Positions 7,777 through 15,983 of a DNA stretch of 17,465 nucleotides are shown here, piece after piece. Numbering within the stretch: position 1 is the stretch's first letter; each line of letters begins with the position of its first letter. The notes under the pieces are model-generated. The model was not told where the DNA came from. It was given only the letters and a program-made list of their open reading frames with translations, and did no database searches. Source of the DNA: Candidatus Hydrogenedentota bacterium (GTDB lineage: Bacteria; Hydrogenedentota; Hydrogenedentia; Hydrogenedentales; JAGMZX01); contig JAKQEQ010000092.1 in NCBI GenBank assembly GCA_029556545.1, positions 1 through 17,465 on the forward strand, written 5' to 3'. The position numbers were made by a program, and so were the translations under genes.

Positions 7777-10389
7777 ATGACACCGGACGTTATAACAGGG
7801 GTATCCCGCGACGCGGCGGTCGGAACCGCCTCGTGGGAAGGCGCGCGCATCGACCGGATGCGGCGGCGCTATCAGACGGGGGACGTGTTCATTTCGGTCG
7901 AACGGGCGAAACACTACACGGAGAGTTGGAGGGATACCGAAGGCAAGGGGGTGGCGCTGCCCGTGCGGGTGGCGCTCGCGATGAAGAACGTCTACGAGAA
8001 GATGACGCATTACGTGGACGCGGACGACCGGATAGCGGGGTATTGGACGGAGCGGTTCCTGGGATTTCCGATTGACATCGAGCGGGGTCAGTTCAATAGC
8101 GTTTTCGAAGCGGAATTGACGATGCCGCGGCTCCTGCGTTTTCGCGCCAAGTCCCTCGGGAAGGGCCTTGCCTACATGGTCCGCAAGGGCGTCCTGCGCG
8201 AGTTCCTTCGTAATCAGCGGCTTATCCGCGCGAACGGCATGCGGGCGTTGAACATGGAACTCAAGACCATGTCGCGGCGCGAGGTGAATCCCTACCAGAT
8301 TACAACACCGGACCGGAAAGTGCTGATCCGCGAATTGCTGCCTTATTGGAAAGGGCGCGCGATCGCGGACTGCCTCGAGGCCGAACTTCAGCAATCGGGG
8401 CTCTACTCGAAAGACATGTATGACTTCGTGATTGCCGTGCCTGGCAACACGTCGCGGCAGGTCATGATGATCAGTCCCGCGGCATCCATAGCCACCATTC
8501 AGGGGCACGTCATACCAAATTTTGACAGCGTGCTTGAGAAGGGGCTGCTAAGAATGGCCGCGGAGGTCGATGCGCGGCGTCTTGACGCGCCACCGGAAAC
8601 GCGGGAATTCTTCGAGGCCGTGAGTTGCGCGCTGGAAGGCGTGATCGTCTTCGCGCGCCGCCTCGCCGACGCGGTGGCGGTCGCGGCGGCGCGGGCGGAG
8701 TCGGCGGAGCAGCGCGCGGAAATGGAATCCATGCTTGCGATATGCCGTCGCTGCCCGTTGCACGCGCCCGCCACGTTCCGGGAGGCCGTCCAAAGTCTGT
8801 GGACGGTGAAGACGGCGGTCGAGCTTGCCTATCCCGTGAACCTGCACTGCTTTGGGCGGCTGGACCAGCAGCTTTACCCGTTCTACGCGGCGGACCTCGC
8901 GGCGGGCCGCATCACGCGGGAAGCGGCCACGGAACTCGTCGAGGAACTGCTGCTGAAGATCATGTCGTTGAACATACGCCCGGAGTCGAACATTCTGGGC
9001 AACTTCTATCACCGGTATCTCGGTTCGTCGCCGGTCACCCTCGGCGGGGTGAGGCCGGACGGCGCCGACGCCACGAACGAACTTACCTATATCTTTCTGG
9101 ACGCGGCGCACCGGTCGAAGGCTATCACGAATATCTCCGTTCGTATCAACCCCGGCACGCCGAATTCGCTGTTGGAACGGGTCGCCGAGTATCTTCAGGA
9201 GGGCACATCGAGTTTTTCGCTTTTCAATGACGCGGTGAATATCGAGGCTATGACGCGGCGTGGGTTCAGCGAGGAAGACGCGCGGGACTATGCCGTCATG
9301 GGCTGTGTGGAGACGACCTGCCCGGGCAAGACGGGCGGGATGAGCGCGAGCGCGCTGCAACTCTCGAAGGTCCTCGATATGACTCTCCGGAATGGGGACA
9401 TGCGGACGATTGCGGGCACCGTCCGCGGAGAAGGGCTGCGCACGGGCGACCCGAGCTCCTTCGAGTCGTTTGACGAACTCGTAGAGGCGTTCCTGAAGCA
9501 AGCGCGTCATCTTATCGCAAGAATTGTGGATGCCTCGAATCTGCGCGATCGCCTTTACGCGGAATGGCTGCCCGCGCCCATGATCTCGGCGTTCATCGAT
9601 GGTTGTCTCGATAGCGGGAGAGACGTCACGGCGGGCGGCGCGCGGTATGATCTGGCGGGAATCTCGATGATCAACGCGTTGGCGAACGTGTTCGATTCGT
9701 TGTTGGTGATCAAGAAACTTGTGTTTGACGAGAGACGATTCGGGCTCCGTGAATTTCTTTCGGCCATGGACGACAACTTCGCCTCGCGCCAGGATGTCTT
9801 GCATGCGGTGCGGCAGGTGAAGGGAAAGTGGGGCAACGGCGACTCGGACACGGACGCCATGGCCCGCCGCATCGCCGGGGAGTTGTTTGCGGAGACGTAC
9901 CGGCACACGAATTTCAGGGGCGGCCCGTTTGTCGTCTACATTATCAGCATGATTACCCACACCATCGACGGCCGACTCTCGGTCGCGTCCCCTGATGGAC
10001 GCAAGGCGGGCATGCCGTATGCCGCGAGCGGCAACCCGTATAATGTCGAGCATTGCGGCGTGACTGCGGCGCTGCGATCGGTGGCGGCGCTGCCGTTCGA
10101 GGATGTCATGGGCTGCGCGGTGAACATGAAGTTCCACCCGAACGCCATCGGGAAAGGACCAGTCGGTCGCGCGAAGTGGGCGGCGCTTCTTCGCACCTAC
10201 TTTCAGATGGGCGGCCCGCAGTTGCAGCCCACGGTGGCCGGCGCCGAGACGCTGCGCGCGGCCCAGCGCGACCCGGATCAGTATCGGGACCTGATCATCA
10301 AGGTGGGGGGGTACAGCACCTATTTCGTCGACCTGGGGAAGGAGATTCAGGAAGAAATCATCGCGCGCACCGAACATGCGGCTTCGTAG
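7777..10389 (+). CDS. Glycyl radical enzyme, PFL2 / dehydratase-lyase type
   Basis: Encodes 870 residues, typical for the family. ATG 7777 has a weak upstream GAGAG; an in-frame TTG at 7750 is an alternative. The PFL domain shows [16 protein letters not shown] and [14 protein letters not shown]. The catalytic loop AVMGCVE carries the thiyl Cys510 and Glu512, the Cys-x-Glu arrangement of glycerol/diol dehydratases, choline TMA-lyase and relatives rather than the Cys-Cys of true pyruvate formate-lyase. The C-terminal loop is [14 protein letters not shown], with the radical Gly at 845, 25 residues from the end. It departs from the usual R-V-[SA]-G-Y pattern (Lys for Arg, Gly before the radical Gly, Thr after Ser). 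The activase follows 14 bp downstream. Such enzymes are oxygen-sensitive, implying anaerobic metabolism. Substrate cannot be assigned from sequence alone. Confidence 0.93.
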   Translation: MTPDVITGVSRDAAVGTASWEGARIDRMRRRYQTGDVFISVERAKHYTESWRDTEGKGVALPVRVALAMKNVYEKMTHYVDADDRIAGYWTERFLGFPIDIERGQFNSVFEAELTMPRLLRFRAKSLGKGLAYMVRKGVLREFLRNQRLIRANGMRALNMELKTMSRREVNPYQITTPDRKVLIRELLPYWKGRAIADCLEAELQQSGLYSKDMYDFVIAVPGNTSRQVMMISPAASIATIQGHVIPNFDSVLEKGLLRMAAEVDARRLDAPPETREFFEAVSCALEGVIVFARRLADAVAVAAARAESAEQRAEMESMLAICRRCPLHAPATFREAVQSLWTVKTAVELAYPVNLHCFGRLDQQLYPFYAADLAAGRITREAATELVEELLLKIMSLNIRPESNILGNFYHRYLGSSPVTLGGVRPDGADATNELTYIFLDAAHRSKAITNISVRINPGTPNSLLERVAEYLQEGTSSFSLFNDAVNIEAMTRRGFSEEDARDYAVMGCVETTCPGKTGGMSASALQLSKVLDMTLRNGDMRTIAGTVRGEGLRTGDPSSFESFDELVEAFLKQARHLIARIVDASNLRDRLYAEWLPAPMISAFIDGCLDSGRDVTAGGARYDLAGISMINALANVFDSLLVIKKLVFDERRFGLREFLSAMDDNFASRQDVLHAVRQVKGKWGNGDSDTDAMARRIAGELFAETYRHTNFRGGPFVVYIISMITHTIDGRLSVASPDGRKAGMPYAASGNPYNVEHCGVTAALRSVAALPFEDVMGCAVNMKFHPNAIGKGPVGRAKWAALLRTYFQMGGPQLQPTVAGAETLRAAQRDPDQYRDLIIKVGGYSTYFVDLGKEIQEEIIARTEHAAS

Positions 10390-10403
10390 CAGGAAGCACC
10401 GCC

Positions 10404-11315
10404 GTGTTGACAGGCACCGTCTTCGACATTCAGAACTATGCGATTTACGACGGCCCGGGCATTCGCACGGCGGTCTATCTCAAAGGCTGTCCCCTCCGTT
10501 GCTATTGGTGTCATAATCCGGAATCGCATCGCCCGACGCCCGAGATGGCATGGCGGCGCGAGCGGTGCGCCCGGTGCGGCGGTTGCGCGGCGGTCTGCCC
10601 GGAAGCGGCGTTGCGCGTGACGGAAGACGGCGTGATCCGCGATTGCGAGCGGTGCGCCGTGTGCGGGCGGTGTATCGCCGCGTGTCCTCGCGAAGCCATG
10701 GAGCGCGTCGGTTACGAGGTCACCGTGGAGGAAGTAGTCGCGGAAGTAGTGCGCGACAAGCCGTTTTTTGACAATTCCGGCGGCGGCGCGACGATCACCG
10801 GCGGAGAACCGACTTATCAAAGCGCGTTCTTGCTGGCGTTGCTTGATGCCTTGCGCCGGGAGGGCATTCATACGGCCATCGAGACTTGCGGTTATTACGC
10901 TGCGGAACTGAACCAATCCCTCGTTGACACGACGGACTTGTTTCTCTTTGACTTGAAGCACGTGGATTCCGAGGCGCACCGGCGCGGGACGGGGGTCCCG
11001 AATGAGCAAATCCTCGCGAATTTCAAGGCAGTGCTTGCCGCCGTGGGCGGTGAACGTATCACGCCGCGGATTCCGCTGGTTCACGGCTTCAACACGGCGC
11101 CCGACAGCATAGACGCGTTTGTCGCCTTCTTGAGGGCTTGCGGGTATGATGGCGAGGTGCATCTCATGCCTTGCCATCGTTGGGCGAGAGGAAAATACGA
11201 TCGACTGGGTCGACAGGACGCGTTTCGGGAGGACGGCGTGGTGGAGGAAAGCGCGTTGAGCGAAATTGCGGGGCGTTTTGCGGCAACGGGTCTTGTTCCG
11301 GTGTGCCACGGATAA
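10404..11315 (+). CDS. Glycyl radical enzyme activase (radical SAM, two extra 4Fe-4S sites)
   Basis: Encodes 303 residues, the expected length. GTG 10404 is preceded by AGGA at 9 nt and lies 14 bp after the enzyme it should activate, so the two are cotranscribed. The radical SAM motif is C29-x3-C33-x2-C36 ([15 protein letters not shown]). Next come two ferredoxin-like cluster motifs: C55-x2-C58-x2-C61-x3-C65P and C84-x2-C87-x2-C90-x3-C94P. The insert is typical of activases for dehydratase-type glycyl radical enzymes and is absent from PflA. TITGGEP (130-136) is the SAM-binding GGE motif. It abstracts the glycine H atom of the partner using SAM and a reduced cluster. The last codons lie in a 30-bp sequence repeated 102 bp downstream. 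Confidence 0.95.
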   Translation: MLTGTVFDIQNYAIYDGPGIRTAVYLKGCPLRCYWCHNPESHRPTPEMAWRRERCARCGGCAAVCPEAALRVTEDGVIRDCERCAVCGRCIAACPREAMERVGYEVTVEEVVAEVVRDKPFFDNSGGGATITGGEPTYQSAFLLALLDALRREGIHTAIETCGYYAAELNQSLVDTTDLFLFDLKHVDSEAHRRGTGVPNEQILANFKAVLAAVGGERITPRIPLVHGFNTAPDSIDAFVAFLRACGYDGEVHLMPCHRWARGKYDRLGRQDAFREDGVVEESALSEIAGRFAATGLVPVCHG

Positions 11316-11323
11316 GGGAAGGG
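11294..11323 (+). repeat. 30-bp direct repeat, copy 1 (end of activase gene)
   Basis: Contains the last codons and TAA of the activase (TGCCACGGATAAGGGAAGGG). Copy 2 lies exactly 102 bp downstream with two mismatches in 30 positions. Together they bracket the heptamer array. Confidence 0.85.
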
Positions 11324-11324
11324 G

Positions 11325-11394
11325 CGAAGGGTGAAGGGTGAAGGGCGAAGGGCGAAGGGTGAAGGGTAAAGGGTGAAGGATGAAGGGTGAAGTT
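11325..11394 (+). repeat. Heptamer array (TGAAGGG)n, ten units
   Basis: Ten consecutive 7-bp units of the form YGAAGGG fill 11325-11394, with a few variants (TAAAGGG, TGAAGGA) and a last unit decaying to TGAAGTT. The period is exact, with no indels. It lies wholly between the activase stop and the next gene. Similar short heptamer arrays occur between genes in other environmental bacteria; slippage could change copy number. Confidence 0.92.
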
Positions 11395-11395
11395 T

Positions 11396-11425
11396 TGTTT
11401 CGGTGTGCCACCGATAAGGGAAGGG
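11396..11425 (+). repeat. 30-bp direct repeat, copy 2 (before the epimerase-SDR gene)
   Basis: A near copy of 11294-11323 with two substitutions (CGGTGTGCCACCGATAAGGG). Outside the activase reading frame it encodes nothing, so it looks like a duplicated piece of the activase 3' end. Its right end runs into AGGGAGGA, the ribosome binding site of the next gene. Confidence 0.85.
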
Positions 11426-11435
11426 AGGACGTCGA

Positions 11436-13241
11436 TTGAGAGTGCTGGTTACGGGCGCGGACGGCTTGCTGGGAAGCAACCTGGTCCGGCGGCTGCTCGA
11501 CAATGGCTACCAGGTTCGCGTGCTGGTCTATCCGGGCAGTGGATCGACGTCGCTCGACGGGTTGGATGTCGAGTGGGTCGAAGGCGACCTGCTCGACGGC
11601 GCACGCGCGCTTGCGGACACGATGCGAGGGTGCGAAGGCGTTTTTCACGTGGCGGCTATTACGGACCTCTGGGCAGACCCGGACTTTACGTGGAAAGTCA
11701 ATCTGGACGGTACGCGCAACGTGCTTGACGCCTGTGTGGCCGCGGGCGTGCGGCGCTTGCTTTTTGTGGGATCGGCGAGTTCCTTCGAGCCGGGCCCCAT
11801 GGAGAAGCCCGGCGACGAGTCGGGCGGCTTTCCCGAGGTTTATATCGGTACGGCGTACATGGAGTCGAAGCATCGGGCGGCGGAGCTTGTGCGCGCCTAT
11901 GTGCGCGAGAAGCATCTCGACGCGGTCATTGTCGCGCCGACCTTTCTTCTGGGCCCTTATGACACGCGGCCCAGCGGCGGCGAACTGGTGCGCCGCTTCT
12001 GCGAGAAAGGCATGCGGGTCACGTCTCCGGGCGGACGCAACTTCGCCCATGCGCGCGACGTGGCCGAAGGCGCGCGGCTTGCATTTGAAAAGGGGCGGGT
12101 CGGCGAGACGTACATCCTGGGGGGTGAGAACCTGGGCTACAAGGATTTCTTTGGGCGCGTGGGGCGGATCGTCGGACGGGACGGCCCTCGCGGCGTTCTG
12201 ACGCCGTCCGTTATTCTCGCCGCGGGTTCACTGGCGTCGCATATGGGCAAGATAACCGGGCGCAGGCCGAAGTTTGACAAGAACATTGCGCGGTTGTCAC
12301 TGCTGAACGCTTACTACAGTTCCGCCAAGGCGATTGCGGAACTCGGCATGCCGCAGACGCCCGTCGAGGCGGCGATCCGGGATTCCGTGCGTTCGCTCGT
12401 TGAATACGGGCACCTCTCGCTCGACGGGCGCGCGCAATTCTCCGGGAAGGTGTCGTTGGTGACGGGCGCGAGCCGGGGCGTGGGCTTCGCGACGGCGCGG
12501 GCGCTGGTGTTGCGCGGGGCGAAGGTCGTCATCACGGCGCGGGGCGCACAACGGCTCGCGGCGGCGCGGGCGGAATTGGAGGCGCTGGGCGGCGAGGTCG
12601 AGTCGGTTTGCGGCGACGTCGGCGTATACCGCGACGCGGAGCGGATGGCCGCCGCGGCCCTGGACCGCTTCGGACGCCTCGACATGGTGATCAACAACGC
12701 CGGTGTGTCCATGCGCGGGGCATTCGAGGAGCTTTCGCCGGAAGTGTGCCAAAGCGTGGCCGCGACGAATTTGATCGGGTGCCTGAACGTGTCAAAGGCC
12801 GCCATCGCCGAGATTGTCAGGAACCGGGGAAACCTCGTTTTCATTTCCAGTATCGCGGGACTTTTCGGCTTGCCCGGCGCGTCCGTCTACTGCGCCACGA
12901 AGAAAGCGCTGAGCGGCCTTGCGGAGTCCCTGCGGCTGGAGCTTATCCCGAAGGGGGTGCACGTGGGCGTGGTGTTTCTTGGTTTCACGGAACACGATCC
13001 CGAGAAGCGCATACTTGCGGCGGACGGCAGCCTCGTGCCGCCGGACCGGCCGGCGCATCACACGCAAGCCCATGCCGGGCGGCTAATCATTAACATGCTG
13101 GCGAAGCGCAAACGACAACTCATCATGACACCGGCGGGCAGGGTCGGCGCATGGGCCTACCGCGTGTCGCCCCGGCTTCTGGAGTGGCTGATCCTGAAGG
13201 CGCAGGCGGGGCAGTGGGGTATTTACAGGCGGTTTTCTTGA
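11436..13241 (+). CDS. Fusion of an NAD-dependent epimerase/dehydratase and a classical SDR
   Basis: Encodes 601 residues. TTG 11436 is chosen because AGGGAGGA lies 6 nt upstream and the Rossmann motif begins at once (MRVLVTGADGLLGSNL). Residues 1-330 are an extended SDR (TGADGLLG at 6-13; Y141-x3-K145 in AYMESK) like sugar epimerases and dihydroflavonol/3-beta-hydroxysteroid-type reductases. Residues 338-601 are a classical SDR with TGASRGVG (343-350), NNAG (420-423) and triad Ser472, Tyr485, Lys489. The two are joined in one frame through a short linker, so both active sites look complete. The usual state is separate proteins, and the fusion implies sequential or paired redox steps on one substrate, perhaps a lipid or sugar-lipid. 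The VTT membrane gene follows 23 bp downstream. Substrate unknown. Confidence 0.9.
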   Translation: MRVLVTGADGLLGSNLVRRLLDNGYQVRVLVYPGSGSTSLDGLDVEWVEGDLLDGARALADTMRGCEGVFHVAAITDLWADPDFTWKVNLDGTRNVLDACVAAGVRRLLFVGSASSFEPGPMEKPGDESGGFPEVYIGTAYMESKHRAAELVRAYVREKHLDAVIVAPTFLLGPYDTRPSGGELVRRFCEKGMRVTSPGGRNFAHARDVAEGARLAFEKGRVGETYILGGENLGYKDFFGRVGRIVGRDGPRGVLTPSVILAAGSLASHMGKITGRRPKFDKNIARLSLLNAYYSSAKAIAELGMPQTPVEAAIRDSVRSLVEYGHLSLDGRAQFSGKVSLVTGASRGVGFATARALVLRGAKVVITARGAQRLAAARAELEALGGEVESVCGDVGVYRDAERMAAAALDRFGRLDMVINNAGVSMRGAFEELSPEVCQSVAATNLIGCLNVSKAAIAEIVRNRGNLVFISSIAGLFGLPGASVYCATKKALSGLAESLRLELIPKGVHVGVVFLGFTEHDPEKRILAADGSLVPPDRPAHHTQAHAGRLIINMLAKRKRQLIMTPAGRVGAWAYRVSPRLLEWLILKAQAGQWGIYRRFS

Positions 13242-13264
13242 GGTCGAGGACCGGGGAGACAAGA

Positions 13265-13999
13265 ATGCGTGACGGGGACAAACCCGCAGTATCCGCAGGG
13301 GCCAGCGCACGGCTCTGGCCCAGGGCGTTGATCTTCTTGGTCGTCATCGCCGGTTGGTACGGGTTGTCGCGCGTAATCCCGCTTGAACGCTGGCTGCTGT
13401 CTGTCTTGGCGTGGGTCGAGGGGCTGGGGTTCGCGGGCGCGCTAATCTTCATGCTGCTGTACGTGCCGTCCTGCGTGCTCATGTTTCCCGACGTCCTGCC
13501 CAACGCAGCCGCGGGCGCCATCTGGGGCGTCGGCGTGGGAACCGTGGCCGTGTCGTTCGGGCGGGTTCTGGGGAGCGCGGCCACTTTTCTTCTGGTGCGG
13601 ACGATTGCGGGCCGGTGGGCCGAGCACAAGATGGCGGCCGACCCCAAGTTTGCCGCAGTGGCCGAGACCGTGGGAAGGGAGGGGTTTCGGATCGTGGTCT
13701 TGTTGCGCCTGTGCCCGCTGTTCCCGGTCATCATGCTCAATTATGCGCTTGGCCTGACGCGGGTGAGCCTCGCGGCCTATGCCGGGGGCACGCTGCTTGG
13801 CATGATCCCCCGAACGCTGTTCGTGGCTTATGTCGGTTCCGGGGCGCGATCGCTGGCCGACTTGGCGGGCGGCAATGCAACGCATCTTGCCGGCGATCCA
13901 TTGTTGTTCTGGGTCGGGCTGGTGATGAGTCTGGTTATCGTGGTCATCTTGGCCGCCAAGGCCCGGCGACTCATCAACGACGCGACGCGCAGGGGCTGA
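13265..13999 (+). CDS. TVP38/TMEM64-family (VTT/DedA-like) membrane protein
   Basis: Encodes 244 residues. ATG 13265 is preceded by GGGGAG at 6 nt. About six hydrophobic segments are visible (residues 20-38, 52-75, 82-112, 143-164, 168-191, 213-231). The VTT-domain signatures are FPDVLPNAAAGAIWG (74-88) and LLRLCPLFPVIMLNYALGLT (146-165), followed by a G-T-L-L-G-M-I-P loop (175-182). Family members sit in the cytoplasmic membrane; related DedA/VTT proteins have been linked to lipid transport or scrambling. It is separated from the epimerase-SDR gene by 23 bp and is probably cotranscribed. Its exact role here is unknown. Confidence 0.9.
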   Translation: MRDGDKPAVSAGASARLWPRALIFLVVIAGWYGLSRVIPLERWLLSVLAWVEGLGFAGALIFMLLYVPSCVLMFPDVLPNAAAGAIWGVGVGTVAVSFGRVLGSAATFLLVRTIAGRWAEHKMAADPKFAAVAETVGREGFRIVVLLRLCPLFPVIMLNYALGLTRVSLAAYAGGTLLGMIPRTLFVAYVGSGARSLADLAGGNATHLAGDPLLFWVGLVMSLVIVVILAAKARRLINDATRRG

Positions 14000-14018
14000 G
14001 GCGGCCAGATCGGCTCGT

Positions 14019-14421
14019 CTATTCTGACTCTTGTGCGAGACGCAGCACAGTCTGCCGGGTAGTGGCATTGAGCCGGAATCGTAACGAGTCGAGTCGGTCC
14101 AAGACGGGCCGCACGGCATCGAGCTTACCCTGTTCCTTCGCCACCAACAAGACGCCTGGTAGAGGTACCGGATCGGCGACGTGTTTATTCGTGGTTGGTC
14201 AAGTTGTGTGTTTAAGGCTGCCGAGGGCAGATTCTGGATTCCCGCTTTCGCGGGAATGACGAAAAGTGGCCGCGATTCTCCTGTCCGTCATTCCCGCGAA
14301 AGCGGGAATCCAGTAGAATTGGCGCAGATGCAAGAACGTGGACAACAGAGACATGAAAATGCTTCTTCAAAGCGTCTAAAGCGAACACGAAAGGAGACGT
14401 GTTACTGATGACTGCGGGCAT
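14019..14421 (-). pseudogene. Broken DUF3368/PIN-domain toxin gene, partner of the UPF0175 antitoxin
   Basis: Starts with ATG 14421, overlapping the antitoxin stop by 20 nt, as expected for a toxin-antitoxin pair. The first residues MPAVISNTSPFVFALDALKK match the DUF3368 N-terminus, including the catalytic-Asp-region equivalent NTSP. The frame then enters the palindromic element (14313-14234) and stops at 14212. In another frame, 14179-14019 encodes a typical DUF3368 C-terminus (LPGVLLVAKEQGKLDAVRPV, ...FRLNATTRQTVLRLAQE) ending at TAG 14019-14021. The middle of the PIN domain, roughly 90 residues with the remaining acidic residues, is missing. Insertion plus deletion best explains it. No functional nuclease is expected. 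Confidence 0.78.
14234..14313. repeat. Palindromic repeat element: two 28-bp inverted arms, each holding ATTCCC-N8-GGGAAT
   Basis: Arm 14234-14261 and arm 14286-14313 are exact reverse complements over 28 bp with a 24-bp loop. Each arm is itself a hairpin: ATTCCCGCTTTCGCGGGAAT at 14238-14257 and its complement at 14290-14309. The layout resembles a REP-type paired palindrome or a small non-autonomous element; the ATTCCC-N8-GGGAAT core has the form of the neisserial dRS3 repeat. It sits inside the broken toxin gene. Confidence 0.88.
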
Positions 14422-14668
14422 CGGTCACGTCCTGGCGCAGTTCTTCCTCGGTCAGCCGAAACGAGTCCACACCGTAGTCGGCGAGCTTGCTGAGGAATAC
14501 GGGCTTGGGCATATCGGCGAGATTTGCCGCCGCGCCCGAGGACAGACGACCCAATTCGTATAGCTTGACAGCCGTGAGCAGCCGCAGTTCCGCTCCAAAT
14601 TGCTCAGGCGATACGCCAAGCGCGAGCAACACCTCGTCGCTATACTCGACCGTGAGCGTTCTTCTCAT
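14402..14668 (-). CDS. UPF0175-family antitoxin
   Basis: Encodes 88 residues, the usual size. ATG 14668 follows AGGA at 8 nt. The sequence has the UPF0175 signature: MRRTLTVEYSDEVLLALGVS, then KLYELGRLSSGAAANLADM (residues 34-52) and a C-terminal FLSKLADYGVD. Members pair with DUF3368/PIN-like toxins; the antitoxin normally binds DNA through its N-terminal part and neutralises the nuclease. The stop overlaps the start of the toxin remnant by 20 nt. The antitoxin appears intact while the toxin is broken, so it may be an orphan kept for regulation or protection against a related toxin, or simply not yet decayed. Confidence 0.88.
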   Translation of the reverse strand: MRRTLTVEYSDEVLLALGVSPEQFGAELRLLTAVKLYELGRLSSGAAANLADMPKPVFLSKLADYGVDSFRLTEEELRQDVTDARSHQ

Positions 14669-14705
14669 TATGTCGTTCCTCTGCGCGTGTTCCTGACCGG
14701 CATCA

Positions 14706-14714
14706 AGTATAGCA
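14706..14714 (-). promoter_or_regulatory. Extended -10 promoter of the antitoxin gene
   Basis: TGCTATACT on the minus strand gives an extended -10 (TG-n-TATACT), about 38 nt before the ATG. No good -35 is visible, as is common for extended -10 promoters. No clear palindrome for autoregulation was found nearby. Confidence 0.55.
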
Positions 14715-14783
14715 CGGGGCTGGCGTGCGTGGTGTTTCTTCCGTCTACCACGCGTCGAAGGCCACGTTCGAAGATGGGTTGGG

Positions 14784-15983
14784 CTATAGGAGCGCGGCGC
14801 CCTTTATCGTCATGATCTCGTTGGTGGCGTCCATGATCTGGAGCAGCTTGGCGTCGCGCATGTGCTTTTCGAGGGCGTATTCCTTCGAGACGCCGTAGCC
14901 GCCGAGAATCTGCACCATCTCGACGGAGTGCTTCATGGCCATGTTCGTTGCGAAGACCCTGGCGGCGGCGGCGATCTTGAGGTCCCCAAGCCCCGTTGCG
15001 CCGAGAGTCCACGACGCCTTCCACAGCAGGCCGCGGGCGGCCTCGATCGCCTGAAACGCCTCGAACAGCCGAAACGCCACGGCCTGATGCTGCGCGATCG
15101 GCCTGCCGAACTGCACGCGTTCCTTGGCGTAGGACAACGCCTCTTCGTATGCGGCGCGGAGGAGACCGAGAGCCAAATAACCGACGCCGATGTTGCCCAC
15201 CGTCTTGATGGCGTTGTGAATCATGGGGTAGTGGTCGCCGGGCGGCATGATCATGTAGTCTTCCGGGACGCGCGCGTCTTCGAAGGCCACCTCGGCCTGA
15301 TTCAGCGCGCGCAGCCCCACCTTATCCAGGGCCTTGCCGCGCGTAACGCCCCGGCCATACGGCACGAGGAACACCCCGGAGCCGCAGATGCCTTTCGTGC
15401 GGTCCACGCAGGCGAAAACGAGGTAGAGGTCCGCGATGCCGCCGTTGCTCACGAAACTGGATTTCGCGCCCTGGAGGACATAGCCGTCGGCCGCTTTGGC
15501 GGCGGCGGTCTCGTGGTGCACTTCGGGATCAAAGTAGTTACTGCCGTCCGATCCGATGCCGGGCTCCGAACTTCCCCAGGCGGAAATATGCCGCGCCTCG
15601 ACGTCTTCGCAAAATGGGCGGACGTAAGCATCGATCAAGTCGGTCTTGTGCGGCGCGAGCACGCTTAGAAACGCCGGGGCCACGGACGCCGCCAGCAGTC
15701 CCGCGGCGATGCCGACGCCGCCCGCCGCGAGTTCCTCCCAGACCAGGCCCCTGGTCACGGGGTCGAGGCCGAGCCCGCCGTGCTCCTCCTTGATCCCCAT
15801 CTTGTGGAAGCCCAATTCGTAGGCTTGCCGCATGGCGTCGCGGAACACGTCGCTGCGAAACGCCTGATCCGGGTCGGCCATTCTATCGAGCGCGATCTCG
15901 GCGGGCCGGACCACGTCGCGCGCGAATCTCGCCGCCGTGTCGCGAATGGTCAGTTGGTCTTCGGACAAGTCGAAATCAACCAT
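14784..15983 (-). CDS. Acyl-CoA dehydrogenase family flavoprotein with Asp at the catalytic-base position
   Basis: Encodes 399 residues, normal for the family. ATG 15983 lies inside the end of the upstream gene (shared ATGGTTGA, 8 nt), so translation is coupled. It has the N-terminal helical domain (DLSEDQLTIRDTAARFARDV), a flavin-contact motif (SSEPGIGSDG, for TEPxAGSD), the C-terminal domain segment YAKERVQFGRPIAQHQAV, and LGGYGVSKEYALEKHMRDAK. The family catalytic Glu lies in I-[YW]-E-G-T; here the segment is IMDATNEI, with Asp385 in its place and Ala for Gly. I see no Glu at the alternative position used by isovaleryl- and long-chain-type enzymes. It may catalyse an unusual alpha,beta- or 1,4-dehydrogenation, or a non-dehydrogenation step. 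Substrate unknown; the partner is an acetoacetate-decarboxylase-family protein. Confidence 0.9.
   Translation of the reverse strand: MVDFDLSEDQLTIRDTAARFARDVVRPAEIALDRMADPDQAFRSDVFRDAMRQAYELGFHKMGIKEEHGGLGLDPVTRGLVWEELAAGGVGIAAGLLAASVAPAFLSVLAPHKTDLIDAYVRPFCEDVEARHISAWGSSEPGIGSDGSNYFDPEVHHETAAAKAADGYVLQGAKSSFVSNGGIADLYLVFACVDRTKGICGSGVFLVPYGRGVTRGKALDKVGLRALNQAEVAFEDARVPEDYMIMPPGDHYPMIHNAIKTVGNIGVGYLALGLLRAAYEEALSYAKERVQFGRPIAQHQAVAFRLFEAFQAIEAARGLLWKASWTLGATGLGDLKIAAAARVFATNMAMKHSVEMVQILGGYGVSKEYALEKHMRDAKLLQIMDATNEIMTIKGAALL

Noticed and set aside
8548-10377. Long minus-strand open frame (609 codons) opposite the glycyl radical enzyme
   Set aside because: Same kind of GC-driven shadow; the plus strand has the catalytic Cys and glycyl radical motifs.
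10347-12050. Minus-strand open frame spanning the activase and heptamer array
   Set aside because: It translates the heptamers into a Pro/Ser/Phe/Thr/Leu-rich periodic stretch and runs antisense to two clear genes.
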